A stretch of DNA of 64,000 bases from Sulfurovum sp. (GCA_027081115.1 JALWLD010000112.1:148230-212229); one strand, 5' to 3'; counted from the first letter of the stretch, positions 34,168 through 44,377 are shown. The notes: a model not told the origin generated them from the sequence alone. Translations and numbers: made by a program.

Positions 34168-34196
34168 AAAAGGCAGGTTAAATATCCTACCTTTTT
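34168..34196 (-). terminator. Terminator of the ppiC gene
   Basis: On the minus strand AAAAGGTAGG pairs with CCTGCCTTTT around an 8-base loop, ending in a T run, 8 bp after the PpiC stop. Confidence 0.65.
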
Positions 34197-34203
34197 AAAA
34201 AAT

Positions 34204-34485
34204 TTATGAACGTTCTGTCACTTCAAGAAGGTGGTAACCAAACTGTGTTTGTACAGGACCATGTACTACACCTACTTCATCGTTGAAAACCACTTTGTCA
34301 AATTCTGGTACCATTTGCCCTTGTGAGAATGTACCAAGATCACCACCACTTGCACCTGATGGACAAGTTGAGTTCTCTTTTGCTGCCTGTTCAAATGTGA
34401 TCTCTCCAGAGTTGATCTGCTCTTTAAGTTCATTACATTTTGCTTCACTGTCTACTAAAATATGTCTTGCACTTGCTGTTGCCAT
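34204..34485 (-). CDS. Parvulin-type peptidyl-prolyl isomerase
   Basis: 93 residues from the ATG at 34485 (MATASARHILVDSE), chosen because AAGGA precedes it and the parvulin fold begins there. It is a free-standing parvulin domain: ARHILV, FEQAAKENSTCPSGASGGDLGTFSQGQMVPEFDKVVF, and QTQFGYHLLEVTER. It has no signal peptide, so it acts in the cytoplasm, like PpiC of E. coli. It follows dnaG by about 10 bp. Confidence 0.93.
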   Translation of the reverse strand: MATASARHILVDSEAKCNELKEQINSGEITFEQAAKENSTCPSGASGGDLGTFSQGQMVPEFDKVVFNDEVGVVHGPVQTQFGYHLLEVTERS

Positions 34486-34495
34486 AATTGATTCC

Positions 34496-36154
34496 TTAAA
34501 TATTGGTATCAAAAGAGACGAGTTCACCTCTTTTGAGTCGTGGTATTATATCGGTTTTTATTTTACGTATCATAAACATCTTTTTGTCTAAAGGTATATT
34601 TCCATTTCCTTTGATACTTTTCAACTTTCCATCATAATGTTTAATGAGAAAATTACGCAATACGTTTTGTAATTCCTCTTCATTCATAACTTCAAAGGTG
34701 TCATCTACTGCCAGCCCCATAAGATGAGGATGCTCTTTCTCTCCAGCTATCAGTGCAGAAAAAAGTTCCGCATAGCCACCAAACATATTGACATCTATGA
34801 CATCCAAAACAGAGTCAATAAGGTTTGGTTTTTCCAGCAATGTTTTCAATATACTCAACTGTGCCACATCATCACGTTTTTGTGAAAAATTTTCACGTGT
34901 ATTGCCCAGATTGACCTGTTTCCCAAAAAGTGCAGGAGAGACACCTAAAAGAGTTGCTGCCATGGGAATGTATGCATCTTTTATAATAGGGGTTAACGTA
35001 TCTAAAAACTGTTTGGCATTACCAAAAGCAGCTTCTTTGGCTCTTGGATCATTCAGGTCAAAAGCTTCAATGGTCTGCTCCAACACAAAAGGAATGAGTG
35101 CTTTGGCACCGCGAAGCAGTTTTGCAACCTCTTCACTCTGCCCCTTGGCAATAAGATCTGCAGGGTCCTGCCCATCAGGAAAAAGCACTACGCCACCATC
35201 AAAACCGGCATGAGAAAGCATCTGTGCTGCCTTCATAGCAGCGGCTTGTCCTGCCTTGTCTCCATCATAGGCCAAGATGATCCGGGGATCACCCTTTCTA
35301 AGAAGTGGCAAATGTTCAGGAGTTAATGCAGTTCCCATTGAAGCTACTGCTTCTGTAAAACCGGCCTGATGAAACATGATCACATCCAAATATCCTTCAC
35401 ACACAATCAATTTTTTATTTTTATAAATACTCTCTTTTGCCAGATCATACCCGTAAAGGAGTCTTGATTTGTTAAAGAGTTTGGTTTGTGGCGAGTTGAT
35501 GTATTTGGCAGGATGGTTGGTAATAGTTCTCCCTCCAAATCCTACAGCTGCTCCAGATGCAGAAAAAATAGGAAAAGTGATACGTTCAACCAGTCTGGCA
35601 TAAAACCTCCCTCCTCCTTCTCCTTGGGCAATAACACCAGCATCTACCGCTTTAGGTAGAGGCAGCAGTGTTGTATTTAAAAAGTTTATCACGGAGTTAC
35701 CATCAGGCACATAACCAATACCAAACTTTTGAATGGAACTTTCGGCTACCCCTCTGTCTAAAAGATACTGTCGCGCTGTTTGGTTGTGTTCCAGGTTCTT
35801 CACATACCAGGTCTGTATGGCTTCAAGTACTCTTTTTGCATCTGAGTAGTCAGAGGATCCTTTCGTGTAGTTTAGGGAAAAGTTAAACATGGATGCCAGT
35901 TTTTCAATGGCTTCAGGGTAGGTCAACTTCTCCAGTTCCATCACAAACTTAATGCTGTCTCCACCCACACCACAACCAAAACAATGGTAAATCTGTTTGG
36001 AAGGGCTCACTACAAAAGAGGGTGTTTTTTCTCCATGGAAGGGGCAGTTTGCTTTGTAGTTTGCACCAGCTTTTCGTAACTCTACAAAATTACCGATGAC
36101 ATCAACAATATCAATACTGTTTTTAAGGGATTCAATGGAGGCATTATCTATCAT
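34496..36154 (-). CDS. dnaG: DNA primase
   Basis: 552 residues from the ATG at 36154 (MIDNASIESLKNSIDIVDVI); the frame opens earlier, but the primase N-terminus begins here. CHC2 zinc motif C37, H40, C58, C61 (CPFHGEKTPSF ... YHCFGCG); the RNA-polymerase core FGGRTI, TOPRIM with VCEGYLDVIMFHQAGF, ASMGTALTPEHL and LAYDGDKAGQAA. The C-terminal helicase-binding part is present but divergent. It makes RNA primers at the replication fork. It is divergent from the TPR gene and leads ppiC. Confidence 0.95.
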   Translation of the reverse strand: MIDNASIESLKNSIDIVDVIGNFVELRKAGANYKANCPFHGEKTPSFVVSPSKQIYHCFGCGVGGDSIKFVMELEKLTYPEAIEKLASMFNFSLNYTKGSSDYSDAKRVLEAIQTWYVKNLEHNQTARQYLLDRGVAESSIQKFGIGYVPDGNSVINFLNTTLLPLPKAVDAGVIAQGEGGGRFYARLVERITFPIFSASGAAVGFGGRTITNHPAKYINSPQTKLFNKSRLLYGYDLAKESIYKNKKLIVCEGYLDVIMFHQAGFTEAVASMGTALTPEHLPLLRKGDPRIILAYDGDKAGQAAAMKAAQMLSHAGFDGGVVLFPDGQDPADLIAKGQSEEVAKLLRGAKALIPFVLEQTIEAFDLNDPRAKEAAFGNAKQFLDTLTPIIKDAYIPMAATLLGVSPALFGKQVNLGNTRENFSQKRDDVAQLSILKTLLEKPNLIDSVLDVIDVNMFGGYAELFSALIAGEKEHPHLMGLAVDDTFEVMNEEELQNVLRNFLIKHYDGKLKSIKGNGNIPLDKKMFMIRKIKTDIIPRLKRGELVSFDTNI

Positions 36155-36231
36155 ATAGGAATTATATCTAATTAGGTATAATAATACCCTCAGAATAGAC
36201 AAAGATACAATTCATCTTGTAAAGGCAGCAC

Positions 36232-37278
36232 GTGGAAAACTTTTTACCCGGATACAAAGACCCTTTGTTCAGTATTTTACTCATTGTTGTTGTCTCTTTG
36301 ATTATTGCTGTTGCTACCTATGGGTGGGGGCTTTATAAACAGCAAAAGGAGCAGGGAAATCTCTTAAAGTTTTTAGACAAATTTGACTCCGCAGAGTGTG
36401 CACTTGATACTTCGGACATGCCTTTTGAAGCACATCTCTTAAAGCCTCTCTCCCTGCTTGCAAAAGCCTTTGAAAACTCAGGAGAGTACCATAAATCCAT
36501 CTCTATTTACCTCTATCTGATCAAGCATATCAGCCATGACCAGGGGAAACTCGAACTCATGGAGAGACTGGGAAAAACCTACCTGCATGCTGGATTTTTG
36601 GAAAGGTCACGAAGTATTTATGTAGAAGTATTACGTAAAAAACCTCGCAGTGTAAAAGTACTGTATGAACTGGGTGTAGTTTATGAAATGATGCATCAGT
36701 ACGACAAAGCCAAAGAAGTCATAGAACCCTTGGAACTTCTGGGGGAAAATACATATAACCTCAAAAAGTTTCTTGAACTCTCACAGATCACTTCGTCAAA
36801 AGGTATGTCTATCGAAGAGAAGATAAGCAAACTCAAACAGCTACTTCACGATGAGCCAAACCTTTACCGTCAAGTCATCTCCGTATTATTGCAATTAGAT
36901 ACACAAATTGCCTGGGAGACCATCGATGTAGAGCGTATTGAGGAGATTTTGGATATCTTCTGGTTCTTACCAAATTCACAAGTCGATTTAGATATAATTT
37001 CGTCAAATAATGCGCTGCATACACTCTATTATGCTAAAGGGTATCTGCAAAAACCACCAAAAGAAAAAAGTAATATCTTTACGCTAGATATGTTGGCTAC
37101 GGCCAGAAAAGGTGGCTTTGAGGAAGGAGAACTGCTCTTCTCCTATTTGTGTAAAAAATGTAAGCAGAGCTACCCTGTCTCTTTTAAACGCTGTCCAAAC
37201 TGTATGGCCATAAACTCTGTAAAGGTAGAAGAAGAAATTGCAAAATCAAGCCCGAAAACAAATTACTCTCTACTCTGA
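36232..37278 (+). CDS. Membrane-anchored TPR protein with C-terminal zinc ribbon
   Basis: 348 residues starting with GTG at 36232. One N-terminal transmembrane helix (about 13-30) is followed by tetratricopeptide-like helical repeats (GEYHKSISIYLYLIKHISHDQGKLELMERLGKTYL and more) and a C-terminal CxxC...CxxC rubredoxin-like ribbon (YLCKKCKQSYPVSFKRCPNCMA). This layout resembles LapB/YciM of enterics, which controls LPS synthesis, but the similarity is architectural only. The 3' end overlaps rnhA by 41 bp. Confidence 0.75.
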   Translation: MENFLPGYKDPLFSILLIVVVSLIIAVATYGWGLYKQQKEQGNLLKFLDKFDSAECALDTSDMPFEAHLLKPLSLLAKAFENSGEYHKSISIYLYLIKHISHDQGKLELMERLGKTYLHAGFLERSRSIYVEVLRKKPRSVKVLYELGVVYEMMHQYDKAKEVIEPLELLGENTYNLKKFLELSQITSSKGMSIEEKISKLKQLLHDEPNLYRQVISVLLQLDTQIAWETIDVERIEEILDIFWFLPNSQVDLDIISSNNALHTLYYAKGYLQKPPKEKSNIFTLDMLATARKGGFEEGELLFSYLCKKCKQSYPVSFKRCPNCMAINSVKVEEEIAKSSPKTNYSLL

Positions 37279-37681
37279 TGGTTCAAGCCTGGGTAACCCC
37301 GGTCCAGGAGGCTACGGAGGCATACTGGAATTTAAAGGAAATCGTAAAGAGTACTTTGGCGGAGAAGCACATACTACGAACAACCGTATGGAACTCCAGG
37401 GGGTTATTGAAGGCTTAAAGCTCTTAAAAGAGCCTTGTGATGTCGAAGTCATCTCAGACAGTTCTTATGTAACCAAAGCCATTAATGAGTGGTTGGATGG
37501 CTGGGTACGAAAAAACTTTACCAAAGTAAAAAATGTAGATCTCTGGAAAGCATACCTTGAAGCTGCAAAGCCACACAATGTTCGTGGTACATGGGTACGT
37601 GGACATAATGGACACCCAGAAAATGAACGCTGCGATGAATTGGCACGTAATGAAGCTGAACGCATTAAAGCAACACAATAA
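37238..37681 (+). CDS. rnhA: Ribonuclease HI
   Basis: 147 residues. It degrades RNA of RNA-DNA hybrids. Catalytic residues appear in DGSSLGNPGPGGYGG (Asp), NNRMELQGVIEGL (Glu), ISDSSYVTKAINEWL (Asp) and VRGHNGHPENERCDELA (His/Asp). The start is TTG at 37238 inside the TPR gene, with a weak GAAGAAGAAA ribosome site; no better in-frame start exists before the first strand. rnc follows 15 bp later; the order rnhA-rnc-aroC is common in Campylobacterales. Confidence 0.95.
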   Translation: MQNQARKQITLYSDGSSLGNPGPGGYGGILEFKGNRKEYFGGEAHTTNNRMELQGVIEGLKLLKEPCDVEVISDSSYVTKAINEWLDGWVRKNFTKVKNVDLWKAYLEAAKPHNVRGTWVRGHNGHPENERCDELARNEAERIKATQ

Positions 37682-37696
37682 CATAAAGGAAAAACA

Positions 37697-38368
37697 ATGA
37701 ACAATTACAGTCAACTTGAAAAAAGACTGAACTATACATTTGAAAACAAGCAATTGATTATTGAGGCTTTGACACATAAAAGTTACAAAAAGCCTTACAA
37801 TAATGAGCGGCTTGAATTTTTGGGAGATGCTGTACTGGATCTCATAGTCGGAGAATACCTCTTTGCAAAGTTCCCTAGCTCTAACGAAGGAATACTCTCA
37901 AAGATACGTGCCTCCTTGGTCAATGAAAGTGGCTTTACCCTGCTTGCCAAAGAGATTGACCTCGGAGAGTATATCTACCTCTCTATGGCCGAAGAAAACA
38001 ATAACGGAAGAAATAAACCTTCGTTACTTTCCAATGCATTTGAAGCCATTATCGGGGCTGTGTATCTTGAAGCCGGCTTGGTAAAAGCCAAAGAGATCTC
38101 CATAAAACTGCTTGAAGAGTGCCACCCGAAGATAGACTTGAAATCCCTGTCAAAAGATTATAAAACAGCACTTCAGGAGTTGACACAGGCCACACATGGT
38201 GTAACACCTCACTATGAGATGCTTGGTTCTTCAGGGCCAGATCATAAAAAAGAGTTTGAGATTGCCATCATTCTTAATGAAAAGACCATTGCCACAGCAA
38301 AAGGCAAAAGCAAAAAAGATGCGCAGCAAAAAGCAGCACAGATCGCATTAGAAAAATTAAAGGGCTAA
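37697..38368 (+). CDS. rnc: Ribonuclease III
   Basis: 223 residues. The RNase III signature [21 protein letters not shown] is near residue 35-55, and the second acidic patch [17 protein letters not shown] is near 113-130. A double-stranded-RNA-binding domain occupies about 152-223 ([12 protein letters not shown] ... [20 protein letters not shown]). It processes rRNA precursors and mRNAs. AAAGGA precedes the ATG. aroC begins 1 bp after its stop. Confidence 0.97.
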   Translation: MNNYSQLEKRLNYTFENKQLIIEALTHKSYKKPYNNERLEFLGDAVLDLIVGEYLFAKFPSSNEGILSKIRASLVNESGFTLLAKEIDLGEYIYLSMAEENNNGRNKPSLLSNAFEAIIGAVYLEAGLVKAKEISIKLLEECHPKIDLKSLSKDYKTALQELTQATHGVTPHYEMLGSSGPDHKKEFEIAIILNEKTIATAKGKSKKDAQQKAAQIALEKLKG

Positions 38369-38369
38369 G

Positions 38370-39446
38370 ATGAATACCTTTGGAAAAAAACTGACGCTGA
38401 CTACATTTGGAGAGTCTCACGGAAAAGCACTGGGATGTATACTTGATGGTGTCCCTGCCGGTCTGAAGATAGATGAAGCATTCATCCAATCTGAACTTGA
38501 CAGAAGAAAACCAGGGAAAAGCAAACTGGAGACCGGACGTAAAGAGGATGACAAATTTGAAATACTCTCCGGTACCTTTGAAGGTCTAAGCACGGGTACA
38601 CCCATTGCCATGATCATTTTCAATACCAATCAAAAATCCAAAGACTATGAGAATGTCAAAGACCTTTTCCGTCCCGGACATGCCGACTTCACCTACTTTC
38701 ACAAGTATGGGCTAAGAGACTACCGAGGTGGCGGACGCTCCTCTGCAAGAGAGACAGCGGCAAGAGTTGCAGGTGGAGCCATTGCCAAACTTATACTCAA
38801 AGAACTTGGTATTTCTGTCCAAAGTGGTCTGTGTGAAGTAGATGGTATCAAAGGAGAAATACAAAACTTTGACTATGCAAAAACATCTAAGATGTACGCA
38901 CTTGACCCAAACAAAGAGGCTGAACAGGAAGCAGCTATCTTGAGAGCCAAAGAGAACCATGACTCGGTTGGTGGCGTAGTATTGACCACGGCAACAGGAG
39001 TACCCATTGGACTGGGAGAACCACTCTACTACAAACTTGATGCCATACTTGCTGAAGCGATGATGGGCATCAATGCTGCTAAAGCAGTAGAGATCGGTGA
39101 CGGTATTGCAAGTACTCATCTTAAAGGTTCCCAAAACAATGATGCCATTACACTTGAAGGCTTTAGAAGCAACCATGCCGGAGGTATCTTAGGTGGTATT
39201 TCAAATGGAGATACCATCATTGTAAAGACACACTTTAAACCTACACCTTCCATCTTTCAAGAACAAGACACTATAACAACCTACAATGAAGAGGTAAAGT
39301 GTAACTTGAAGGGGAGACATGACCCTTGTGTTGCTTTGCGTGGTGCAGTAGTGTGTGAAGCAATGATGGCATTAACACTGGCCGACATGACCCTGCTTAA
39401 TATGGGTAAGAAAATGGAACACTTAACTTCCATCTACAGTAACTAA
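38370..39446 (+). CDS. aroC: Chorismate synthase
   Basis: 358 residues. Last step of the shikimate pathway, converting EPSP to chorismate with reduced FMN. Signatures: GESHGKALGCILDGVPAG, DRRKPGKSKLETGRKEDD, RPGHADFTYFHKYGLRDYRGGGRSSARETAARVAGGA, GSQNNDAITLEGFRSNHAGGILGGISNGD and GRHDPCVALRGAVVCEAM. Length is normal. It is the last of the rnhA-rnc-aroC set before the DUF945 gene. Confidence 0.98.
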   Translation: MNTFGKKLTLTTFGESHGKALGCILDGVPAGLKIDEAFIQSELDRRKPGKSKLETGRKEDDKFEILSGTFEGLSTGTPIAMIIFNTNQKSKDYENVKDLFRPGHADFTYFHKYGLRDYRGGGRSSARETAARVAGGAIAKLILKELGISVQSGLCEVDGIKGEIQNFDYAKTSKMYALDPNKEAEQEAAILRAKENHDSVGGVVLTTATGVPIGLGEPLYYKLDAILAEAMMGINAAKAVEIGDGIASTHLKGSQNNDAITLEGFRSNHAGGILGGISNGDTIIVKTHFKPTPSIFQEQDTITTYNEEVKCNLKGRHDPCVALRGAVVCEAMMALTLADMTLLNMGKKMEHLTSIYSN

Positions 39447-39457
39447 GGAATTTTATA

Positions 39458-40801
39458 ATGAAAAAATTTGGATTTGGTCTTATTGGGCTTGTGATTGTTG
39501 CAGCTATCTACTACTTTACTGCGGGATCTGAAAAACTTACCAATGAAATGAAGGTTCGTGTCAACAATGAGTTGACAGCAATCCAACAAAAAGGTTTTTC
39601 TGTAAAAGAGAGAGAAGTAAAAGCAAAAAAAGAACATTTTGTTCTCTCATTTGATGACCCAAAAAAAATTGTTGCGTTTTTTAAACAGCAGGGTTCAGAA
39701 CTAAGCATAGAAGATGCAGAAGCATTGATTGGACTCAAGATTGGTGTTGACCTCAAATACCTCGACAGCAGTTACTCTGCCCTCTCAGCAGACCTCTACC
39801 CGTTAAATCTACCAAACTCCATAAGCAATGCACCTGATTTGGAAGAGACTGACAAAATATTTGTCAAACAACTCAACGATATGCTTGCACGTAAAGCACT
39901 ACTCCTTCATGTAGATTTCAATAAAATGCTCACCGGGTTCAAAGGATATATAAAAGATATCCATGAAACATTCAAAGTAGAGACTCTTGTAAAGATTGAT
40001 CTTGAAGGAACAAACTTTGAGGGAAAGATCGACAATGATCGCGTGACAGATATCGCTCAGACCATTCAAAATATTCGTGTGACATCAGGTGATGAGATCG
40101 ACATAGTCATGGAGAAACTACAGAGTCATTATGTACAAACCGGAAATACTCTGTATGATTCAAAATCAAGCTATAGTCTTGCCAACTTTGATTTTATCGG
40201 GAAACATGAGAAAGATACCTTTTCAGCACATATTAAAAATCTCTCTGGGACAAATGACACCTCTGTGACAAATGGTCTTGCATCCAACAAGATGAAAGTC
40301 ACGGTAGAAGAGATGGAGATGAAAGACAATACAGAGAGTTCCAAGCTAAGCCATACTACCTTTGCATTCAATATAGGAGACCTTGATGTAGCTATTCTAG
40401 AAGCACTTGAAAAAGTAGATCTAAACGATGAAGAAGAGAGCAACAGGCTCATAGAAGCGCTGCTTTCCAAAGGGATACATATGGAAATCCCTCAATTTGA
40501 TGTCAAGACGATCAACTATTTGGGTAAAGCCATGGATGGTTTTTCCATAACTGCCAAAGCACACATAAAAAAGGGTACAAAACTTGCAGCCATTCAAAGT
40601 AATCCACTTGCTGCACTTAATGCCATCAATGCCAAAATGAAGATTGTTCTCTCAGATACCCTTTTTGCACTGATCGCACAACAACCAAGAGCAATGATGC
40701 TGGCAATGATCATTCAACCAAAAGTTGTCAATGGTAAAAAAGTATACGAATTTGAGCTAAAAGAGGGGAAGATCTCTCTTAACGGTCAATCGTTAATGTA
40801 A
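39458..40801 (+). CDS. DUF945-like envelope protein
   Basis: 447 residues. An N-terminal signal anchor (KKFGFGLIGLVIVAAIYYFTAG) is followed by a long beta/alpha repeat region reminiscent of the DUF945 (YdgA) family, including the pattern KVDLNDEEESNRLIEALLSKGIHMEIPQF and a C-terminal LNAINAKMKIVLSDTLFALIAQQ. It probably lies in the periplasm, tethered to the inner membrane. Function is unknown. Its stop abuts the convergent rnhB stop with no space for a terminator. Confidence 0.65.
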   Translation: MKKFGFGLIGLVIVAAIYYFTAGSEKLTNEMKVRVNNELTAIQQKGFSVKEREVKAKKEHFVLSFDDPKKIVAFFKQQGSELSIEDAEALIGLKIGVDLKYLDSSYSALSADLYPLNLPNSISNAPDLEETDKIFVKQLNDMLARKALLLHVDFNKMLTGFKGYIKDIHETFKVETLVKIDLEGTNFEGKIDNDRVTDIAQTIQNIRVTSGDEIDIVMEKLQSHYVQTGNTLYDSKSSYSLANFDFIGKHEKDTFSAHIKNLSGTNDTSVTNGLASNKMKVTVEEMEMKDNTESSKLSHTTFAFNIGDLDVAILEALEKVDLNDEEESNRLIEALLSKGIHMEIPQFDVKTINYLGKAMDGFSITAKAHIKKGTKLAAIQSNPLAALNAINAKMKIVLSDTLFALIAQQPRAMMLAMIIQPKVVNGKKVYEFELKEGKISLNGQSLM

Positions 40802-41362
40802 CTAAAAAAGTGTCGGCTCATCCAAGCCTTTCACTCTAAAGGTTTTACGGTGAATGGGACATCGGTCGTACTTCACCAAAGCCTCTATATGGGCTTTAGT
40901 CCCATACCCCTTATGTTTTTCAAACCCATACTCCGGGTACTCTATAGCCTGAGCTACTATCTCTCTGTCACGTGTGACCTTGGCCAGTATACTCGCAGCA
41001 GAGACTTCCTGCACTTTATCATCTGCTTTGACCATAGTCGTAATGTTGTCAACCCCAAAAGTACTGTTACCATCAAACAAGTAGTCAACATCTGGCAAGT
41101 ATTTTTGTATGGAGAGTAAACCCCGATGTAAACACTCAGAGATACCCAGCTCATCTACCTCAGAAGCTGAAAAAGAAACGATGTGGTAGTCACTGTTTGC
41201 TACCACTAAAGGGTAAAGTGCCTCCCTCTTCTTCTGGGTCAACTTCTTAGAATCCATCAACCCCTCAACCTCACCAGTCAACACCACACCAGCCATCACA
41301 AGTGAACCAGCCAGAGGTCCTCTTCCTGCTTCGTCTATACCACAAAGGGGTTTGTTATTCAT
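40802..41362 (-). CDS. rnhB: Ribonuclease HII
   Basis: 186 residues from the ATG at 41362 (MNNKPLCGIDEAGRGPLAGSLVMAG); the longer frame would overlap mcrB by 44 bp. Catalytic DEAGRGPLAG (Asp10, Glu11), LMDSKKLTQKKREALY, DYLFDGNSTFG, and SILAKVTRDREI are all present. It removes ribonucleotides from DNA. The 5' end overlaps the mcrB gene by 8 bp, an odd partnership that suggests the restriction genes inserted just upstream. Confidence 0.95.
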   Translation of the reverse strand: MNNKPLCGIDEAGRGPLAGSLVMAGVVLTGEVEGLMDSKKLTQKKREALYPLVVANSDYHIVSFSASEVDELGISECLHRGLLSIQKYLPDVDYLFDGNSTFGVDNITTMVKADDKVQEVSAASILAKVTRDREIVAQAIEYPEYGFEKHKGYGTKAHIEALVKYDRCPIHRKTFRVKGLDEPTLF

Positions 41363-43259
41363 CGTTTCCCCATGTTGTATCTTGTTTACAAAGTGCAATC
41401 ACCTCTGGCAATCTATCATCACCATAATAATACTCTTCAAGTAATGGGATAATCTTATAGTCTAAAACAAAATCCAAATCATCATCGTTTTGTATCTTCA
41501 TAAAGTAACTATGCCCTATCTGATAATCTTCGCCCAAATCTCGTGTAATACGTTCATTTAGATTATTAAATATCTTTTTTGCTTTAGCATGAGAAGTAAT
41601 CAAATTTTCATTTGGCTTCATCTTTAAAAATGTAAACCGTCTTCGTAAAGCGATGTCAATAAGAGCTATTGATTTATCTGTACTGTTCATCGTTCCTATG
41701 ATATAGAGATTAGAGGGTATCTTAAACAGCTTTTTAGAGTAAGGAAGGGTTACTTCTAGGGTATCTCTTTTATCTTCTTCTATGAAGGTGATGAGTTCTC
41801 CAAAGATTTTAGAGATGTTTCCTCTGTTGATTTCATCTATAACGAGATAATAGTTTTTTCTTTCAACTTTTTCTACATGAGACTCTCTTTTTATTTTCAA
41901 TAACTTTTCTAAAATAGGCTCATAGTAAACTGCCAATCCCCCATTAATAAAATCATTTTTTTCTACATCGTACATTTTTTCTAAAGAGGTTATTGATAAT
42001 GTATGCTTTGTTGTACCCGATTGTTTTTCAAAATAAATTGTTTTATCATTAAAATCATTTACTTTAAAATAACTACCTGTACGCTTTAAATCAATTTTAA
42101 CACTTTCTTCCTTTTCAATCTTTTCTTTAAATAGGCGATTAAATGCTTCTTTAAAAGGAACTTTCCTTTCTTCGGACGATTTTAAAAGATTCTCCTCCGC
42201 GTCATTACAAATCTCTAAAAAAATACCTTTTTCTAAACCTATATTCCCCTCTTCATTTGGTCTAAATCCTTCTATAAAATCTTCATATCCAAAGCTTTGA
42301 TGAAATGTTATAAACTTTACTCTCTCATTTATATCTGATATATCTATAATGTCACTATTTTCATTCGCCTTTATAGTTTCAAATATCTCTCTATCCGATT
42401 TACTATCTTCAATGAGTCTAATAAGTTTATTTGTATTGTGTGTTTTTCCTACTCCTGGGGAGCCATAAAGTATAATATTTTTAATTTTATTCAACATTGG
42501 ATCTTCTATCTCAATATTACCTCCTTCTAGTTCGACTTCTTGTTCTTTAATTAAATCATTATTTTGTATTCTTTTTATTATAATTGGTTCATATGATGTG
42601 TACCATAGACGACTATTCTCAAATACTACTTTTAATAACTGCTGTAGATTTGTTGACATAGGTGCAGACTGCTCTGTAAAAGCATTTATAGCAATACCAT
42701 TAGCACTATTTCTATATAGTTTAAAAGGAATCTGTCTTGCACTGGTAAATAGTTTTGCATATTTTCCGCTTCCCTGCATTGGTAATGTTTCAATAAAACT
42801 ATTATAGTTTTTTATAAAAATATTTTTTGAGTCTTCCATATAACTACTCATCTCGCTATCAAACAGTGCAAGAATAGTGTCTATATGATTCAGTAAATCA
42901 TTTATATCATTAATAGTAAATTCTTTATATCCAAGTTTTTCTTTTAATTTTTCAATAAAACTTAATTCTAAATTTGAATCATTTTCCTTAGATATTCCCA
43001 AAAATACTTTTAATAAATTATCTTGAATAATTACAATAGGGTATATACCCTTACTAACTTGTTGATTATATTTTAAAAAAGCCATCCATGGGTTTTTTGG
43101 TAAAACAATTCTTATTCCTTGTCCAAAAGAAATCTTTATCGTATATTCTTTATATCCTTCAGAGATTTTAGGAGAAAAACTATTTCGCCATAAGCCATCT
43201 GTATTTTGCCACTTATCATAAAATTCTTCTATTAATTCTTTTAACTCTTGTTTGTTCAT
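41355..43259 (-). CDS. mcrB: McrB-family GTPase of a modification-dependent restriction system
   Basis: 634 residues. The N-terminal region (FGQGIRIVLPKNPWMAFLKYNQQVSKGIYPIVI) resembles the MrcB_N/DUF3578 module that recognises modified DNA. The AAA+ motor has Walker A GSPGVGKTHNTNKL, VKFITFHQSFGYEDFIEGFRP, Walker B YYLVIDEINRGNISKIFGELITFIE, and TMNSTDKSIALIDIALRRRFTF. With McrC it forms the GTP-driven complex that cuts foreign DNA carrying modified bases. Its start overlaps mcrC by ATGA. Confidence 0.92.
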   Translation of the reverse strand: MNKQELKELIEEFYDKWQNTDGLWRNSFSPKISEGYKEYTIKISFGQGIRIVLPKNPWMAFLKYNQQVSKGIYPIVIIQDNLLKVFLGISKENDSNLELSFIEKLKEKLGYKEFTINDINDLLNHIDTILALFDSEMSSYMEDSKNIFIKNYNSFIETLPMQGSGKYAKLFTSARQIPFKLYRNSANGIAINAFTEQSAPMSTNLQQLLKVVFENSRLWYTSYEPIIIKRIQNNDLIKEQEVELEGGNIEIEDPMLNKIKNIILYGSPGVGKTHNTNKLIRLIEDSKSDREIFETIKANENSDIIDISDINERVKFITFHQSFGYEDFIEGFRPNEEGNIGLEKGIFLEICNDAEENLLKSSEERKVPFKEAFNRLFKEKIEKEESVKIDLKRTGSYFKVNDFNDKTIYFEKQSGTTKHTLSITSLEKMYDVEKNDFINGGLAVYYEPILEKLLKIKRESHVEKVERKNYYLVIDEINRGNISKIFGELITFIEEDKRDTLEVTLPYSKKLFKIPSNLYIIGTMNSTDKSIALIDIALRRRFTFLKMKPNENLITSHAKAKKIFNNLNERITRDLGEDYQIGHSYFMKIQNDDDLDFVLDYKIIPLLEEYYYGDDRLPEVIALCKQDTTWGNDE

Positions 43260-44377
43260 CTAGTCTTCTCCAATCTATTTCTAATCTCATCAATATATCC
43301 ATCAAATCCGTCATCAAATCCAAAATCAATACTCTTCATTTTCAATCTAATCAACTCATCCCCCGTTCCAAGCTTCAAATCATCTTCAATTTCCACTAAA
43401 TGCTTCGGATATAACAACATCGTATCTTTCACTTTAAAATTCACACCATATACAAACATTTGATACTTATCTTGCACAGACAAATCACTTCTATTGTTTA
43501 TTTTTTTATACTTTGTATCTATAATTTTACTCTCTGTCATAATATCTGGCTTTAAAACCAAACTTCCAAAGTTACCTTGTTTTTGTAATGTAGTTGTACT
43601 ATCTATCTCTTTATACATCCTGCCTACAAATTTTTCAAACACCTCTGACATATCAAACAAAAATGCAAAACTCTTTTCATGGCTATTTTGTGTCATAGGT
43701 ACAAGCTTTTGTAGTATCATAAGTGACACTTCATAACTCTTTTTATATCTGCTATTCATACGGTTAAAATGAATGTTCAACCTTTTAAAATCTATATTGA
43801 AATATGCCACTTCATCTAACACAGCCTCACATCTATGTAGATTACTATAAGAGCTGTATTTTTTAAAAATACGTATAGCATACAAGAAAAAACGATTGAG
43901 TTCGTTATCCATAGAAAATTCATCAAATTCACAATAGATATTTTGATGGTAAAAATTATTGAAATTCTGTTCTATTATATATTTACCACGCAACACTTTT
44001 AAATTCTCTTGCATCGTAATATACTGTTTAAATACACCTTTCTTAAACTCATCCAACAAAGTATCTGAAAAAAGTCTAATAAAGAGCTCATAAATGTGAT
44101 GTTCTACATTTACCCCTTGCATCAAATCTTCATTTTTGAGTTTTACATCATACCCATACATAAGCATATAAATAAAGGTATTTAAACTTTGATTGTTGTC
44201 ATCGCTAATTTTTGGGATAATGAAATAACTTTGATTATCTATAGAGAGAAAGCCACAGTAGTTTTTAGGTTTAATGCCTTGAAAATTTACGTCAAAATAT
44301 GGGTATAACTTTGGATTATTTTTAATACTTTGTTCTAGGTTTTGAGGGATATTTTTATTTTCATTAAGATATTGCAT
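43256..44377 (-). CDS. mcrC: McrC-family endonuclease subunit
   Basis: 373 residues. The C-terminal PD-(D/E)xK nuclease core is visible in LVLKPDIMTESKIIDTKYKKINN, with the trailing DKYQMFVYGVNF helix. The N-terminal part (FDVNFQGIKPKNYCGFLSIDNQSYFIIPKI) is the McrB-stimulating domain. It is upstream of mcrB with a 4-bp overlap, the usual operon order reversed in transcription: mcrC is read first here. A decayed toxin-like gene follows on the other side of a short spacer. Confidence 0.9.
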   Translation of the reverse strand: MQYLNENKNIPQNLEQSIKNNPKLYPYFDVNFQGIKPKNYCGFLSIDNQSYFIIPKISDDNNQSLNTFIYMLMYGYDVKLKNEDLMQGVNVEHHIYELFIRLFSDTLLDEFKKGVFKQYITMQENLKVLRGKYIIEQNFNNFYHQNIYCEFDEFSMDNELNRFFLYAIRIFKKYSSYSNLHRCEAVLDEVAYFNIDFKRLNIHFNRMNSRYKKSYEVSLMILQKLVPMTQNSHEKSFAFLFDMSEVFEKFVGRMYKEIDSTTTLQKQGNFGSLVLKPDIMTESKIIDTKYKKINNRSDLSVQDKYQMFVYGVNFKVKDTMLLYPKHLVEIEDDLKLGTGDELIRLKMKSIDFGFDDGFDGYIDEIRNRLEKTR